Source: Flavobacteriaceae bacterium
Lineage (GTDB): Bacteria; Bacteroidota; Bacteroidia; Flavobacteriales; Flavobacteriaceae
Direction of reading: 5' to 3'
Assembly: GCA_014238425.1 (NCBI GenBank)
Contig: JABABD010000017.1
Location: 1-64,000, forward strand
DNA length: 64,000 nucleotides
Of this stretch, positions 43,908 through 51,525 are shown one piece after another; position 1 is the first letter of the stretch, and each line of letters opens with the position of its first letter. The notes beneath the pieces were generated by a model that saw only the letters and a program-made list of their open reading frames with translations, made no database searches and had not been told where the DNA came from. The position numbers were made by a program, and so were the translations under genes.

Positions 43908-46820
43908 ATGAGAAAAATTACGTTCTTCTATGTTTTTTTTATGCTCAGTGTTTTTGCCTTTGGGCAAGCACCAGCATATTACAATGATGTTAATTTAAAT
44001 CTTAACGGACAAGACCTTAAGGGTGAGCTTGCTGTAAAAATTATAAGTACCCACACAACATTTTTGGGCTATACACCAGGTGTGTGGGATGCCTTAAAAC
44101 AATCTGATCTAGACCCAAATGACCCAAATAAGGTACTCCTTATTTATGGGTATGACGACAATGATGGTGTATTTAAGACCGATCGTACTAGAAATAAAGA
44201 TGATCATGGAAGCGGTATTGGTATATGGAATCGAGAGCACGTCTACCCAAAATCTTTAGGTAATCCAAATTTAGGAACTACTGGACCAGGATCTGATGCA
44301 CATCATTTAAGACCATGTGATGGACAAATGAACTCTTCAAGAAGCAATAGGAAATTTGCTGATGGTAGTGGTAATTCAGTAATTACGCCTCAAGGACATT
44401 GGTATCCTGGAGACGAGTGGAAGGGAGATGTCGCACGTATGATGATGTATATGTATCTGAGATATGATGCTGTTTGCTTGCCAAGTAATGTAGGGATTGG
44501 AAATGCTGTGGCTGGGGATACTAATATGATTGATTTGTTCTTGCAATGGAATGTCGATGATCCTGTTAATGGCTTTGAGGATAATAGAAATAATGTGCTT
44601 GGAGGAATACAGGGAAATAGAAACCCGTTTATCGATAATCCGGCTTTTGCGACCCAAATATGGGGTGGACCCCAAGCGGAAGATAGATTTGGTTCAGGTG
44701 GCAGTGATACTGAAGCACCCTCAATACCTGCTAATCTTATAGCATCTAATACAACCACTACGGCGACAATGTTAGCATGGTCGGCTTCAACAGACAATAT
44801 TGGTGTAACAGGGTACGATGTATATCAGAATAGCGTATTAATAGCTAACGTAACCACTACAACTTATAATGTGTCAGGGTTGACAGCAGATTCTAGCTAT
44901 TCTTTTCATGTAGTAGCAAAAGATCAAGCTGGAAACGCCTCTGGAAATAGCAACATAGCATCTGTAACTACCTTGCCAAACGGTGGAGGAGCCAATGCTT
45001 CTGACCTATTTATTTCAGAATATATTGAAGGATCTTCTAATAATAAGGCTTTAGAAATAGCCAATTTCACAGGAGCCTCGGTGGATTTATCTGCTTATTC
45101 TTTAAAGAAAGCCACTAATGGTAGTGGGTCATTCTCTAGTACAGTGGCATTAAGTGGGCAATTGGCCAATGGACAGGTGTATGTAGTTGCTAATAGTAGT
45201 GCGTCGTCAACTATTTTAAATGAAGCTGATGCCACGAATGGAGGTGTTTTGACCTTTAATGGAAATGACGCCGTCGCCTTATATAAGAATAATGTGCTTA
45301 TCGATTTGTTAGGTGATGCAAATAGCAGCGCTAACTATGCTCAAAACGTTACATTGCAACGTAAGTCATCAGTTATCAATCCTAATACTTCTTATGCAGT
45401 TTCAGAATGGGATACGTTTGCCACGGATACTTTTACTGGCTTAGGATCTCACTCGATCGATGGTGGTGGAACATCAGATACTACAGCGCCAACTGTACCT
45501 GTTAACGTTGTGGCATCTAATGTAACGCAAACAACACTTGATTTGACTTGGGACAGCTCAACAGATGATGTTGCTGTCACAGGATACGATGTATATCAAG
45601 GAACTAATTTATTAGTGTCTGTACTCACTACAAACTATTCGGTATCTGGATTGACGGCAGATACTGATTACGGTTTTAGTGTAAGAGCTAAGGATGCGGC
45701 TGGAAATATATCTACATCTAGTTCGTCAGTCAATGTAACTACATTGCCAATTCCTGATACTGAAGCGCCAAGTGCACCTGCGAATTTAACGGCGTCTAAT
45801 GTTACCCAAACAGCACTAGATTTGTCTTGGAATGCATCGACGGATAATGTCGCTGTAATAGGTTACGATGTATCGCAAGATGGTACTGTTATAGCTTCGG
45901 TTACATCAACTAATTATGTTGCGAATGGATTAACTGCTGAAACTGCTTATAATTTCTCTATTACCGCTAAAGATGAAGCGGGTAACATATCCTCAGCAAA
46001 TTCATTGAACGTTACAACTGAAAGCGCTCCAACAAGCTCTTCAACGGTTTTATCTGAATCATATTTTGAAAGTGGTTGGGATGGATGGACTGATGGTGGA
46101 AGTGATTGTTATCGCTATTCTGGATCACGTTCTTATGAAGGAAACCGTTCTATTAGATTGAGAGACAATTCTGGAACAGGATCAGCAATGACATCATCGT
46201 CTTATGATTTATCAGGATATGATAGTGTTGAGGTCTTATTCTTCTTCTACTCTTATAGTATGGAAAATAATGAAGATTTCTGGTTACGCTACTTCAACGG
46301 AAGTACTTGGGTAACGGTTGGAACTTGGGCAAGAGGCACAGATTTTTCAAATAACAATTTCTATACAGCCACTGTGACTCTAGACTCTTCTAACTATAAT
46401 TTCGCTAATAATGCTCAATTTAGATTTCAAGCAGATGCTTCTGGTAATAATGACCATATTTACATCGATCAAGTGGTTATTACTGGAATTACAGGTGGCT
46501 CTCCTGCAAGAAGTACTGTAGAAGAAAATCCAAGTACAATTGCATTTGTAAGTCATTTGAATACGGATGAGTTTGCTGTATTTGAAGAAGATTTTAAAAT
46601 GTATCCAAATCCAGTAGCTGGTAATATATTGAACATTCAATTAGCAAATGATGCTGCTGAAAATGTTAAATATAGAATTGTGTCAATTCTTGGACAAGTT
46701 ATTGCTAAAGGTCAATTAACTGAGGACTTCATTCAAGTTGATCGTTTACCATCTGGTATGTATATACTAGAAATAAATGATGGTGAAGAGGTTATGACGC
46801 GTAAGTTCATTAAAAAATAG
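43908..46820 (+). CDS. T9SS-secreted endonuclease I with FN3 and lamin-tail-like domains
   Basis: The 970-residue protein has a signal peptide (1-19) and an endonuclease I domain (about 20-260). The domain carries the beta-beta-alpha metal motif WNREHVYPKS (H111), GSDAHHLRP (128-136) and QGNRNPFIDNP. Then come fibronectin type III (about 267-355), a lamin-tail-like sandwich (about 362-515: DLFISEYIEGSSNNKALEIA), two more FN3 domains (about 525-612 and 618-705), a MAM/jelly-roll-like region (about 715-860), and a T9SS sorting tail (about 895-970: FKMYPNPVAGNILNIQL, ending MTRKFIKK). It should be an extracellular or surface DNase/RNase that scavenges nucleic acids. Confidence 0.9.
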   Translation: MRKITFFYVFFMLSVFAFGQAPAYYNDVNLNLNGQDLKGELAVKIISTHTTFLGYTPGVWDALKQSDLDPNDPNKVLLIYGYDDNDGVFKTDRTRNKDDHGSGIGIWNREHVYPKSLGNPNLGTTGPGSDAHHLRPCDGQMNSSRSNRKFADGSGNSVITPQGHWYPGDEWKGDVARMMMYMYLRYDAVCLPSNVGIGNAVAGDTNMIDLFLQWNVDDPVNGFEDNRNNVLGGIQGNRNPFIDNPAFATQIWGGPQAEDRFGSGGSDTEAPSIPANLIASNTTTTATMLAWSASTDNIGVTGYDVYQNSVLIANVTTTTYNVSGLTADSSYSFHVVAKDQAGNASGNSNIASVTTLPNGGGANASDLFISEYIEGSSNNKALEIANFTGASVDLSAYSLKKATNGSGSFSSTVALSGQLANGQVYVVANSSASSTILNEADATNGGVLTFNGNDAVALYKNNVLIDLLGDANSSANYAQNVTLQRKSSVINPNTSYAVSEWDTFATDTFTGLGSHSIDGGGTSDTTAPTVPVNVVASNVTQTTLDLTWDSSTDDVAVTGYDVYQGTNLLVSVLTTNYSVSGLTADTDYGFSVRAKDAAGNISTSSSSVNVTTLPIPDTEAPSAPANLTASNVTQTALDLSWNASTDNVAVIGYDVSQDGTVIASVTSTNYVANGLTAETAYNFSITAKDEAGNISSANSLNVTTESAPTSSSTVLSESYFESGWDGWTDGGSDCYRYSGSRSYEGNRSIRLRDNSGTGSAMTSSSYDLSGYDSVEVLFFFYSYSMENNEDFWLRYFNGSTWVTVGTWARGTDFSNNNFYTATVTLDSSNYNFANNAQFRFQADASGNNDHIYIDQVVITGITGGSPARSTVEENPSTIAFVSHLNTDEFAVFEEDFKMYPNPVAGNILNIQLANDAAENVKYRIVSILGQVIAKGQLTEDFIQVDRLPSGMYILEINDGEEVMTRKFIKK

Positions 46821-46846
46821 TATTTGTTTACGTTGTCGTTTTAAGG

Positions 46847-46874
46847 AAAGCCCAACTTATTTAAGTTGGGCTTT
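46847..46874 (+). terminator. Intrinsic terminator after the endonuclease gene
   Basis: A perfect 13-bp stem AAAGCCCAACTTA / TAAGTTGGGCTTT with a two-base loop (effectively four to six bases) is followed by TTTATTA. It lies 26 bp after the endonuclease stop. Confidence 0.85.
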
Positions 46875-46993
46875 TTATTACGCTTTATCGTACTTTAATG
46901 TATTTCAACGAAACTAATATAGGGTTTGTCCAAGTTTTCGGTCTAAGACTCTTGCTCTCGTCGTATATTTAAAAACAACACTAAAACACTATT

Positions 46994-47194
46994 ATGAAGA
47001 ATTTCACAAAACTTATGTTGCTTTGTCTTATTATAGGATTTATGTCTTGTAAAGACACCAAAAAAGAGGAAGCAGAAGCAAAAGCAATGGTAGAGCAAGT
47101 TGAAACTATTGAAAAGGAGGTAGACAGTATCTCGGACTCTCTGGATAAAGAGGCTAAGGAGTTAGAAGCCGCATTAGACGAATTAGATAACTAA
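46994..47194 (+). CDS. Small charged lipoprotein
   Basis: The 66-residue protein has a lipoprotein signal (MKNFTKLMLLCLIIGFMSC, Cys19). The rest is one Glu/Lys/Asp-rich helix (EAEAKAMVEQVETIEKEVDS) that could form a coiled coil, somewhat like a small Lpp-type lipoprotein. It starts 12 bp before the Lys/Glu-rich protein gene, so the two are likely co-transcribed and may act together. Function unknown. Confidence 0.75.
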   Translation: MKNFTKLMLLCLIIGFMSCKDTKKEEAEAKAMVEQVETIEKEVDSISDSLDKEAKELEAALDELDN

Positions 47195-47206
47195 AAAACA
47201 TTAACA

Positions 47207-47986
47207 ATGAAAAATTTAAAATACATAGTACTAGTATTTGGGTTACTACTATTTGTAGGTAATCAGACAACGTATGCTCAAGGGAAATCCAAGGAAGCTA
47301 AGGAGAAAGTAAATAAAGGGAAGGAAAAGGCAAATGAGATGAAAGAGAAAATAAACGAGGGAGAAGCCAAGATGAAAGAAGAAATGAAAGAGATGAAAGA
47401 GAAAATAAAAGATGCTAGTCCAGAAGAGCGAGAGAAACTTAGAGAAGAAATGAAGGAGATGAAGGATGAAGCTAAGAATAATAAAAAAGAGATGAAGGAG
47501 AAGATGAAAGAAGAGAAAGATCATGATGACGATGGTAATCATGAAGATCACAACGACGATGGTGATGAAGGGCATGATGATAAGGAGAAAAAGGAAAAGA
47601 AAGATAAAAAAGAGAAGCGAGATTATGACGATGATGGGGATAATAAAGGCAATGCCTATGGAAAGAACAAGGGTGAACTTAAGGGCAAGGAATTCGGTCA
47701 GGCTAGGGCTATGGAAGCAAAAGAACGTATAGAAAAACGTGAAATGGCTATGGCAAATAGAGAACAATTGATTGTTAAAGGTCGTGAACGTATTGTAAAG
47801 GCAAAGGAAAAATTAGCGACCGGCGTTGCGGATGGATCTATTTCAGAAGAAAAGGCAGTAGAAAGAGAAGCAAAGATTGCTAAGGTTGAAGAACGCTTAC
47901 AAAGATTGGAGGCATCTATTAAAGGAAGTAAAGAAAAGATATCCAAGAGAAAAGAAAAACTTGCTGTAATCACTGAAAAGCAATAG
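47207..47986 (+). CDS. Lys/Glu-rich exported coiled-coil protein with Asp/His block
   Basis: The 259-residue protein has a signal peptide (1-25, ending TTYAQG). Residues 27-104 are a low-complexity Lys/Glu helix with EMKEMKEKIK-like repeats. Residues 105-147 form an acidic block rich in Asp and His (DHDDDGNHEDHNDDGDEG and DYDDDGDNKGN) that resembles loose Ca-binding DxDxDG loops. Residues 165-255 are a second coiled coil (KERIVKAKEKLATGVADG, VEERLQRLEASIKGSKEK). No family is recognised. Binding of a divalent metal is possible. A strong terminator follows. Confidence 0.72.
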   Translation: MKNLKYIVLVFGLLLFVGNQTTYAQGKSKEAKEKVNKGKEKANEMKEKINEGEAKMKEEMKEMKEKIKDASPEEREKLREEMKEMKDEAKNNKKEMKEKMKEEKDHDDDGNHEDHNDDGDEGHDDKEKKEKKDKKEKRDYDDDGDNKGNAYGKNKGELKGKEFGQARAMEAKERIEKREMAMANREQLIVKGRERIVKAKEKLATGVADGSISEEKAVEREAKIAKVEERLQRLEASIKGSKEKISKRKEKLAVITEKQ

Positions 47987-48005
47987 ACTTAATAATTTTA
48001 TATTG

Positions 48006-48033
48006 AAAGGCGCTAATGTACATTAGCGCCTTT
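48006..48033 (+). terminator. Intrinsic terminator
   Basis: AAAGGCGCTAATG (48006-48018) pairs perfectly with CATTAGCGCCTTT (48021-48033), followed by TTTTGTAA. It ends the two-gene lipoprotein/coiled-coil transcript. It overlaps the start of a longer upstream frame for the next gene, which argues for the later start at 48088. Confidence 0.85.
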
Positions 48034-48087
48034 TTTGTAAGTATATTTGTGGTGTTTCGATTAAGATATATCAATTTAGTTCAACGT

Positions 48088-49299
48088 ATGAGATATATAG
48101 TTTTAATACTAGTTTTATTGGCATTTTTATCATGTGAGAAGGATGTGCATAATAAACTGATTACTGGTAATTATAGGGTTACTTTAGAAGTTCAGGATAA
48201 CAAATTACTGCCATTTAATTTTAAGCTTCGCGAAGATGGTGTTATTGAGATCTATAATGCAGAGGAAATTATTGAAGTAGATGAGATAAAGTATTTTAAT
48301 GATTCTATTAAGATTAATTTCCCTGTTTATGAAGGTTATATTGTTGGGGAGTTCACCAATGGTGAAATTTCCAATGCAAAATATGTAAAGGAAAGCTTGG
48401 ATAGGGTTGTTCCGCTAAATCTGACTTATGATAGTAGTGAGAGATTCATGGATGTGAAATCGACAGAGGAAAACGTCAATGGTGTTTGGGAAATGTTATT
48501 TACCGATAACGACGGCTCCACTTTTGTTGGTAAAGGAATTTTCAAGCAAGATGATAATAAAATGACAGGAACGATAAGAACCACGACAGGTGATTATCGT
48601 TATTTAGAAGGTGTAGTAAGTGATAATGAACTCAAATTCTCTGTATTTGATGGTGCCCATGCGTTTTTGTTTACGGCTGAGGTTGACGAAAATATTATGG
48701 TTGGGTCATTTTATTCCGGGAATCATTATAAATCGAATTTTACCGCGAAAAAGAATCCTGATTATGAGTTGCCTCATGAAGATACATTGACCTTTTTAAA
48801 AGAAGGTTATGAGAGTTTCGAGTTCTCTTTTCCAGATCTTGATGATAAAGAAGTGTCTTTAAGCGATGACCGTTTTAAGGGCAAAGTTGTTGTGGTGCAA
48901 ATTATGGGGAGTTGGTGTCCTAACTGCTTAGACGAAAGTAAATACTACACTCAATATCATAAAGCAAATCCAAATTCCGATTTAGAGTTTGTGGCCCTAG
49001 CCTTTGAGTATGCAAAAACAAAAGAGAAAGCATTTAGCAGTCTAAAGCGATTAAAAGAGCGAGTTGGTATAGAATATCCAATTTTATTAGCACAATACGG
49101 CACCTCTGATAAGACTGAAGCGCAAAAGAAACTTCCTATGCTTAATCATATTCTGTCCTATCCAACCACAATTTTTATTGATAAAAAAGCAAAGGTGCGT
49201 AAGATACATACAGGCTTTAATGGCCCTGCGACAGGTGAAAAATATTTGGAATTTCAAAAGGAATTTGAGCAGTTTGTAAATGAGTTGAGAGCAGAGTAA
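48088..49299 (+). CDS. TlpA-type thioredoxin lipoprotein
   Basis: The 403-residue protein starts at ATG 48088 with a lipoprotein signal (MRYIVLILVLLAFLSC, Cys16). Residues 20-230 are beta-rich (GNYRVTLEVQDNKLLPFNF, SEENVNGVWEMLFTDNDGS replaced here by STEENVNGVWEMLF). Residues 240-400 are the TlpA thioredoxin-like domain with an intact CXXC in QIMGSWCPNCLDES and the cis-Pro region in ILSYPTTIFIDK. It should reduce or oxidise thiols of exported proteins, perhaps in cytochrome c maturation. Substrate not visible. Confidence 0.88.
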   Translation: MRYIVLILVLLAFLSCEKDVHNKLITGNYRVTLEVQDNKLLPFNFKLREDGVIEIYNAEEIIEVDEIKYFNDSIKINFPVYEGYIVGEFTNGEISNAKYVKESLDRVVPLNLTYDSSERFMDVKSTEENVNGVWEMLFTDNDGSTFVGKGIFKQDDNKMTGTIRTTTGDYRYLEGVVSDNELKFSVFDGAHAFLFTAEVDENIMVGSFYSGNHYKSNFTAKKNPDYELPHEDTLTFLKEGYESFEFSFPDLDDKEVSLSDDRFKGKVVVVQIMGSWCPNCLDESKYYTQYHKANPNSDLEFVALAFEYAKTKEKAFSSLKRLKERVGIEYPILLAQYGTSDKTEAQKKLPMLNHILSYPTTIFIDKKAKVRKIHTGFNGPATGEKYLEFQKEFEQFVNELRAE

Positions 49300-49400
49300 T
49301 ACATCAATCTGTCATTTCTATCCAATATCATCAAAGTTAAAGATGAAGGTTTGACTTAGTAAACCATTATTGGTAGATTTAAGCTATAAAGTTTGAGTGT

Positions 49401-50171
49401 TTATTTTTTCGTCCCTAATAAATAAAGAATAACTCCAGGTCCAGATTTAATTCTTGCCACTTCCCAGTCAAAGCTATCTTTATTATTTAATCCATCAATA
49501 AGTGCATGCATTTCTTTTACAGAGTAAGTGCGTAGAGCGGAAACGACTCCATCCCAAAGGACAAATAGCGGAACAATAGGGATGAGATATGTGAAAATGA
49601 CCCGCCCTATTTTAAAAGGCCTAATAAACGGTGTTGTAAAAAGAACAGTCAAAGGCGAAAAAAGCATGGCTAGAATGCTAGGAATACTTCTCTCTTGAGC
49701 TTCAAAGATAGCAATGGAGCATTGAGCGTCAACGGCATTTTGTAAAATCTGTTGTGCATCCTTCGGTTTAAAATGATGTAATGACAAGAATTGAGTTCGT
49801 AGCCCTTCTAATCCTTTAGGTACTTGTCTCGCATCAATAGGAGTGGTTATGTATTCAAAATTATCGGCTTGGTTTTTAGTATATTCAAAAGCAGGGATGT
49901 TTGGATAAAAATCGGTTAAAAATATTTTTAGATCTGTGATACTTTTTTTTAATTCTGAGTTTAACCAAATCAACCCGCCTCCACCTCCTGAACCAAGGTC
50001 TACTATTTGGTGCGTGTTACTTTTTCTCAACCCTTTTTCAAGTATTGGAATGATAGGCTTGTACATTTTCGTTTTATTAGATAAGAATTGTAAAAAATCC
50101 GTCCCATAATTCCTTAAGAAATTAGGAAACCATTTTTGGTCTTCAAATTCGAATAAATGTATTCTACCCAT
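49401..50171 (-). CDS. Class I SAM-dependent methyltransferase-like protein
   Basis: The 256-residue protein has a SAM-binding motif I, QIVDLGSGGGGGLIWL (55-70), and an acidic loop ILTDFYPN. A C-terminal hydrophobic stretch (about 165-205: SILAMLFSPLTVLFTTPFIR, VIFTYLIPIVPLFVLWDGVV) suggests membrane association. Substrate unknown. It is isolated: the neighbours on both sides read away or toward it. Confidence 0.8.
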   Translation of the reverse strand: MGRIHLFEFEDQKWFPNFLRNYGTDFLQFLSNKTKMYKPIIPILEKGLRKSNTHQIVDLGSGGGGGLIWLNSELKKSITDLKIFLTDFYPNIPAFEYTKNQADNFEYITTPIDARQVPKGLEGLRTQFLSLHHFKPKDAQQILQNAVDAQCSIAIFEAQERSIPSILAMLFSPLTVLFTTPFIRPFKIGRVIFTYLIPIVPLFVLWDGVVSALRTYSVKEMHALIDGLNNKDSFDWEVARIKSGPGVILYLLGTKK

Positions 50172-50377
50172 TTTAATAGATACTTTAACTAAGGTGTTTC
50201 GTTGCTATTTGTGATGCTATGATGGCATATAGTCTAAAGGTAGAAAAAAAGATCATATGCTCTAATCTTAAAAAATCGTTAATTAACAGTTGAATCAAAT
50301 CCTTTAACAGAATCCTAACAACAGGCCTTTAATTTAGATTCTACCTTAGAGACAACTAATCCTAATAACCAAAAATT

Positions 50378-51469
50378 ATGAAAAACAATAACTTTATGAG
50401 GCTCTTTATGTGCCTTATTTTTTGCGCTAGTTTTAGTGCTTTCGGCCAATTAGATATACCTCGTGGTAGTCAAATGGCAAGTGTGATGCAGCGTGTGGGT
50501 ACAACAGATATATATATTAAATATTCGCGCCCAAGTGTAAAAGAACGTGAAATCTGGGGCAAACTCGTGCCGTATGGTATGAATAACTTAGGTTTTGGCA
50601 CTGCTAAAGAATCGCCATGGCGTGCTGGTGCAAATGAAAATACCATTATTAAGTTTACCAGTGATGTTACAATTGGAGGGAAGGCCGTTGCTTCAGGAAA
50701 ATATGGCCTGCATATCAATGTGAAAGATGCTAATAATGCTACCATTATTCTCTCAAAGAATAACGCTGCTTGGGGAAGTTATTTTTATGAGCCTTCAGAT
50801 GATGTGGTTCAAGTAGATGTGCAAACTACGTCTGCTTCACATGTAGAACAATTGATTTATGAATTTAAAGATGTTACTGCTACTTCTGCCACGGCAACGT
50901 TAAAATGGGAGAAGAAAGAAATTCCGTTTAAGATTGAAGTAAATGTCACTGATGTAGTTATGGCGAAGATTCGTAAGGATTTAACTGGACAAGCAGGCTT
51001 TAATCGTCAAAATTGGGAGCAAGCTGCTAGATTTATTATGACTAATGATGGCGACATGAATGAAGCTTTAGGTATGGTAAACAATGCTATTGCTGGTCAG
51101 TTCTACAGTCAGAAGACGTTTAACAACGTAGCAATGAAAGCTCAAATCCTCAAAAAAATGGGAAATGATCAAGAAGCAATGACACTGGTTGATGAAGCTT
51201 CTACGATGGCAAATACGCGACAATTGAATGCCTTAGGGTATCAAATGTTAGGTGTTAAAGATTTTGATAGAGCTTTAAAGTTCTTTAAACTAAATGTTGC
51301 TAATAATCCTAAAAACGCTAATGTATATGATAGCCTTGGCGATGCTTATAAGCAAATGGGAGATAAGAAAAAGGCTATTAAGCACCTTAAAAAGGCATTG
51401 AGTTTAAACCCACCTGCAAATGTAAAAGCCAATAGCGAAAAACTTCTTAAAGAGCTAGGGGCGATGTAA
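50378..51469 (+). CDS. DUF2911 protein with TPR tail
   Basis: The 363-residue exported protein has a signal peptide (about 1-23, ending SAFGQ), a DUF2911 beta-sandwich (about 24-195: IYIKYSRPSVKEREIWGKLV, PWRAGANENTIIKFTSDVTI) and a helical tail with tetratricopeptide-type pairs (about 200-360: VDEASTMANTRQLNALGYQM, NPKNANVYDSLGDAYKQMGD). DUF2911 is a Bacteroidota periplasmic family without a known reaction. An intrinsic terminator follows. Confidence 0.88.
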   Translation: MKNNNFMRLFMCLIFCASFSAFGQLDIPRGSQMASVMQRVGTTDIYIKYSRPSVKEREIWGKLVPYGMNNLGFGTAKESPWRAGANENTIIKFTSDVTIGGKAVASGKYGLHINVKDANNATIILSKNNAAWGSYFYEPSDDVVQVDVQTTSASHVEQLIYEFKDVTATSATATLKWEKKEIPFKIEVNVTDVVMAKIRKDLTGQAGFNRQNWEQAARFIMTNDGDMNEALGMVNNAIAGQFYSQKTFNNVAMKAQILKKMGNDQEAMTLVDEASTMANTRQLNALGYQMLGVKDFDRALKFFKLNVANNPKNANVYDSLGDAYKQMGDKKKAIKHLKKALSLNPPANVKANSEKLLKELGAM

Positions 51470-51495
51470 GAGATCATCAGGAATCGAACAATAAT

Positions 51496-51521
51496 AAGGC
51501 GTTCTCAATAGAGGGCGCTTT
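51496..51521 (+). terminator. Intrinsic terminator
   Basis: AAGGCGTTCTC (51496-51506) and GAGGGCGCTTT (51511-51521) form an 11-bp stem with three G-U pairs and an AATA loop, followed by more T residues. It lies between the converging DUF2911 and recG genes. Confidence 0.7.
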
Positions 51522-51525
51522 TTTG

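Noticed and set aside
44390..44797. A 135-codon minus-strand frame inside the endonuclease gene
   Set aside because: It lies opposite conserved nuclease and FN3 codons and has no signal, motif or promoter.
47300..47620. Apparent DNA repeat of AAAGAGATGAAG-like units
   Set aside because: It is low-complexity coding DNA for a Lys/Glu helix, not a regular tandem array or CRISPR.
47249..47767. A 172-codon minus-strand frame rich in Phe, Leu and Ile
   Set aside because: It is the antisense shadow of the Lys/Glu-rich coding region; its composition is fully explained by complementing AAA, GAA and GAT codons.
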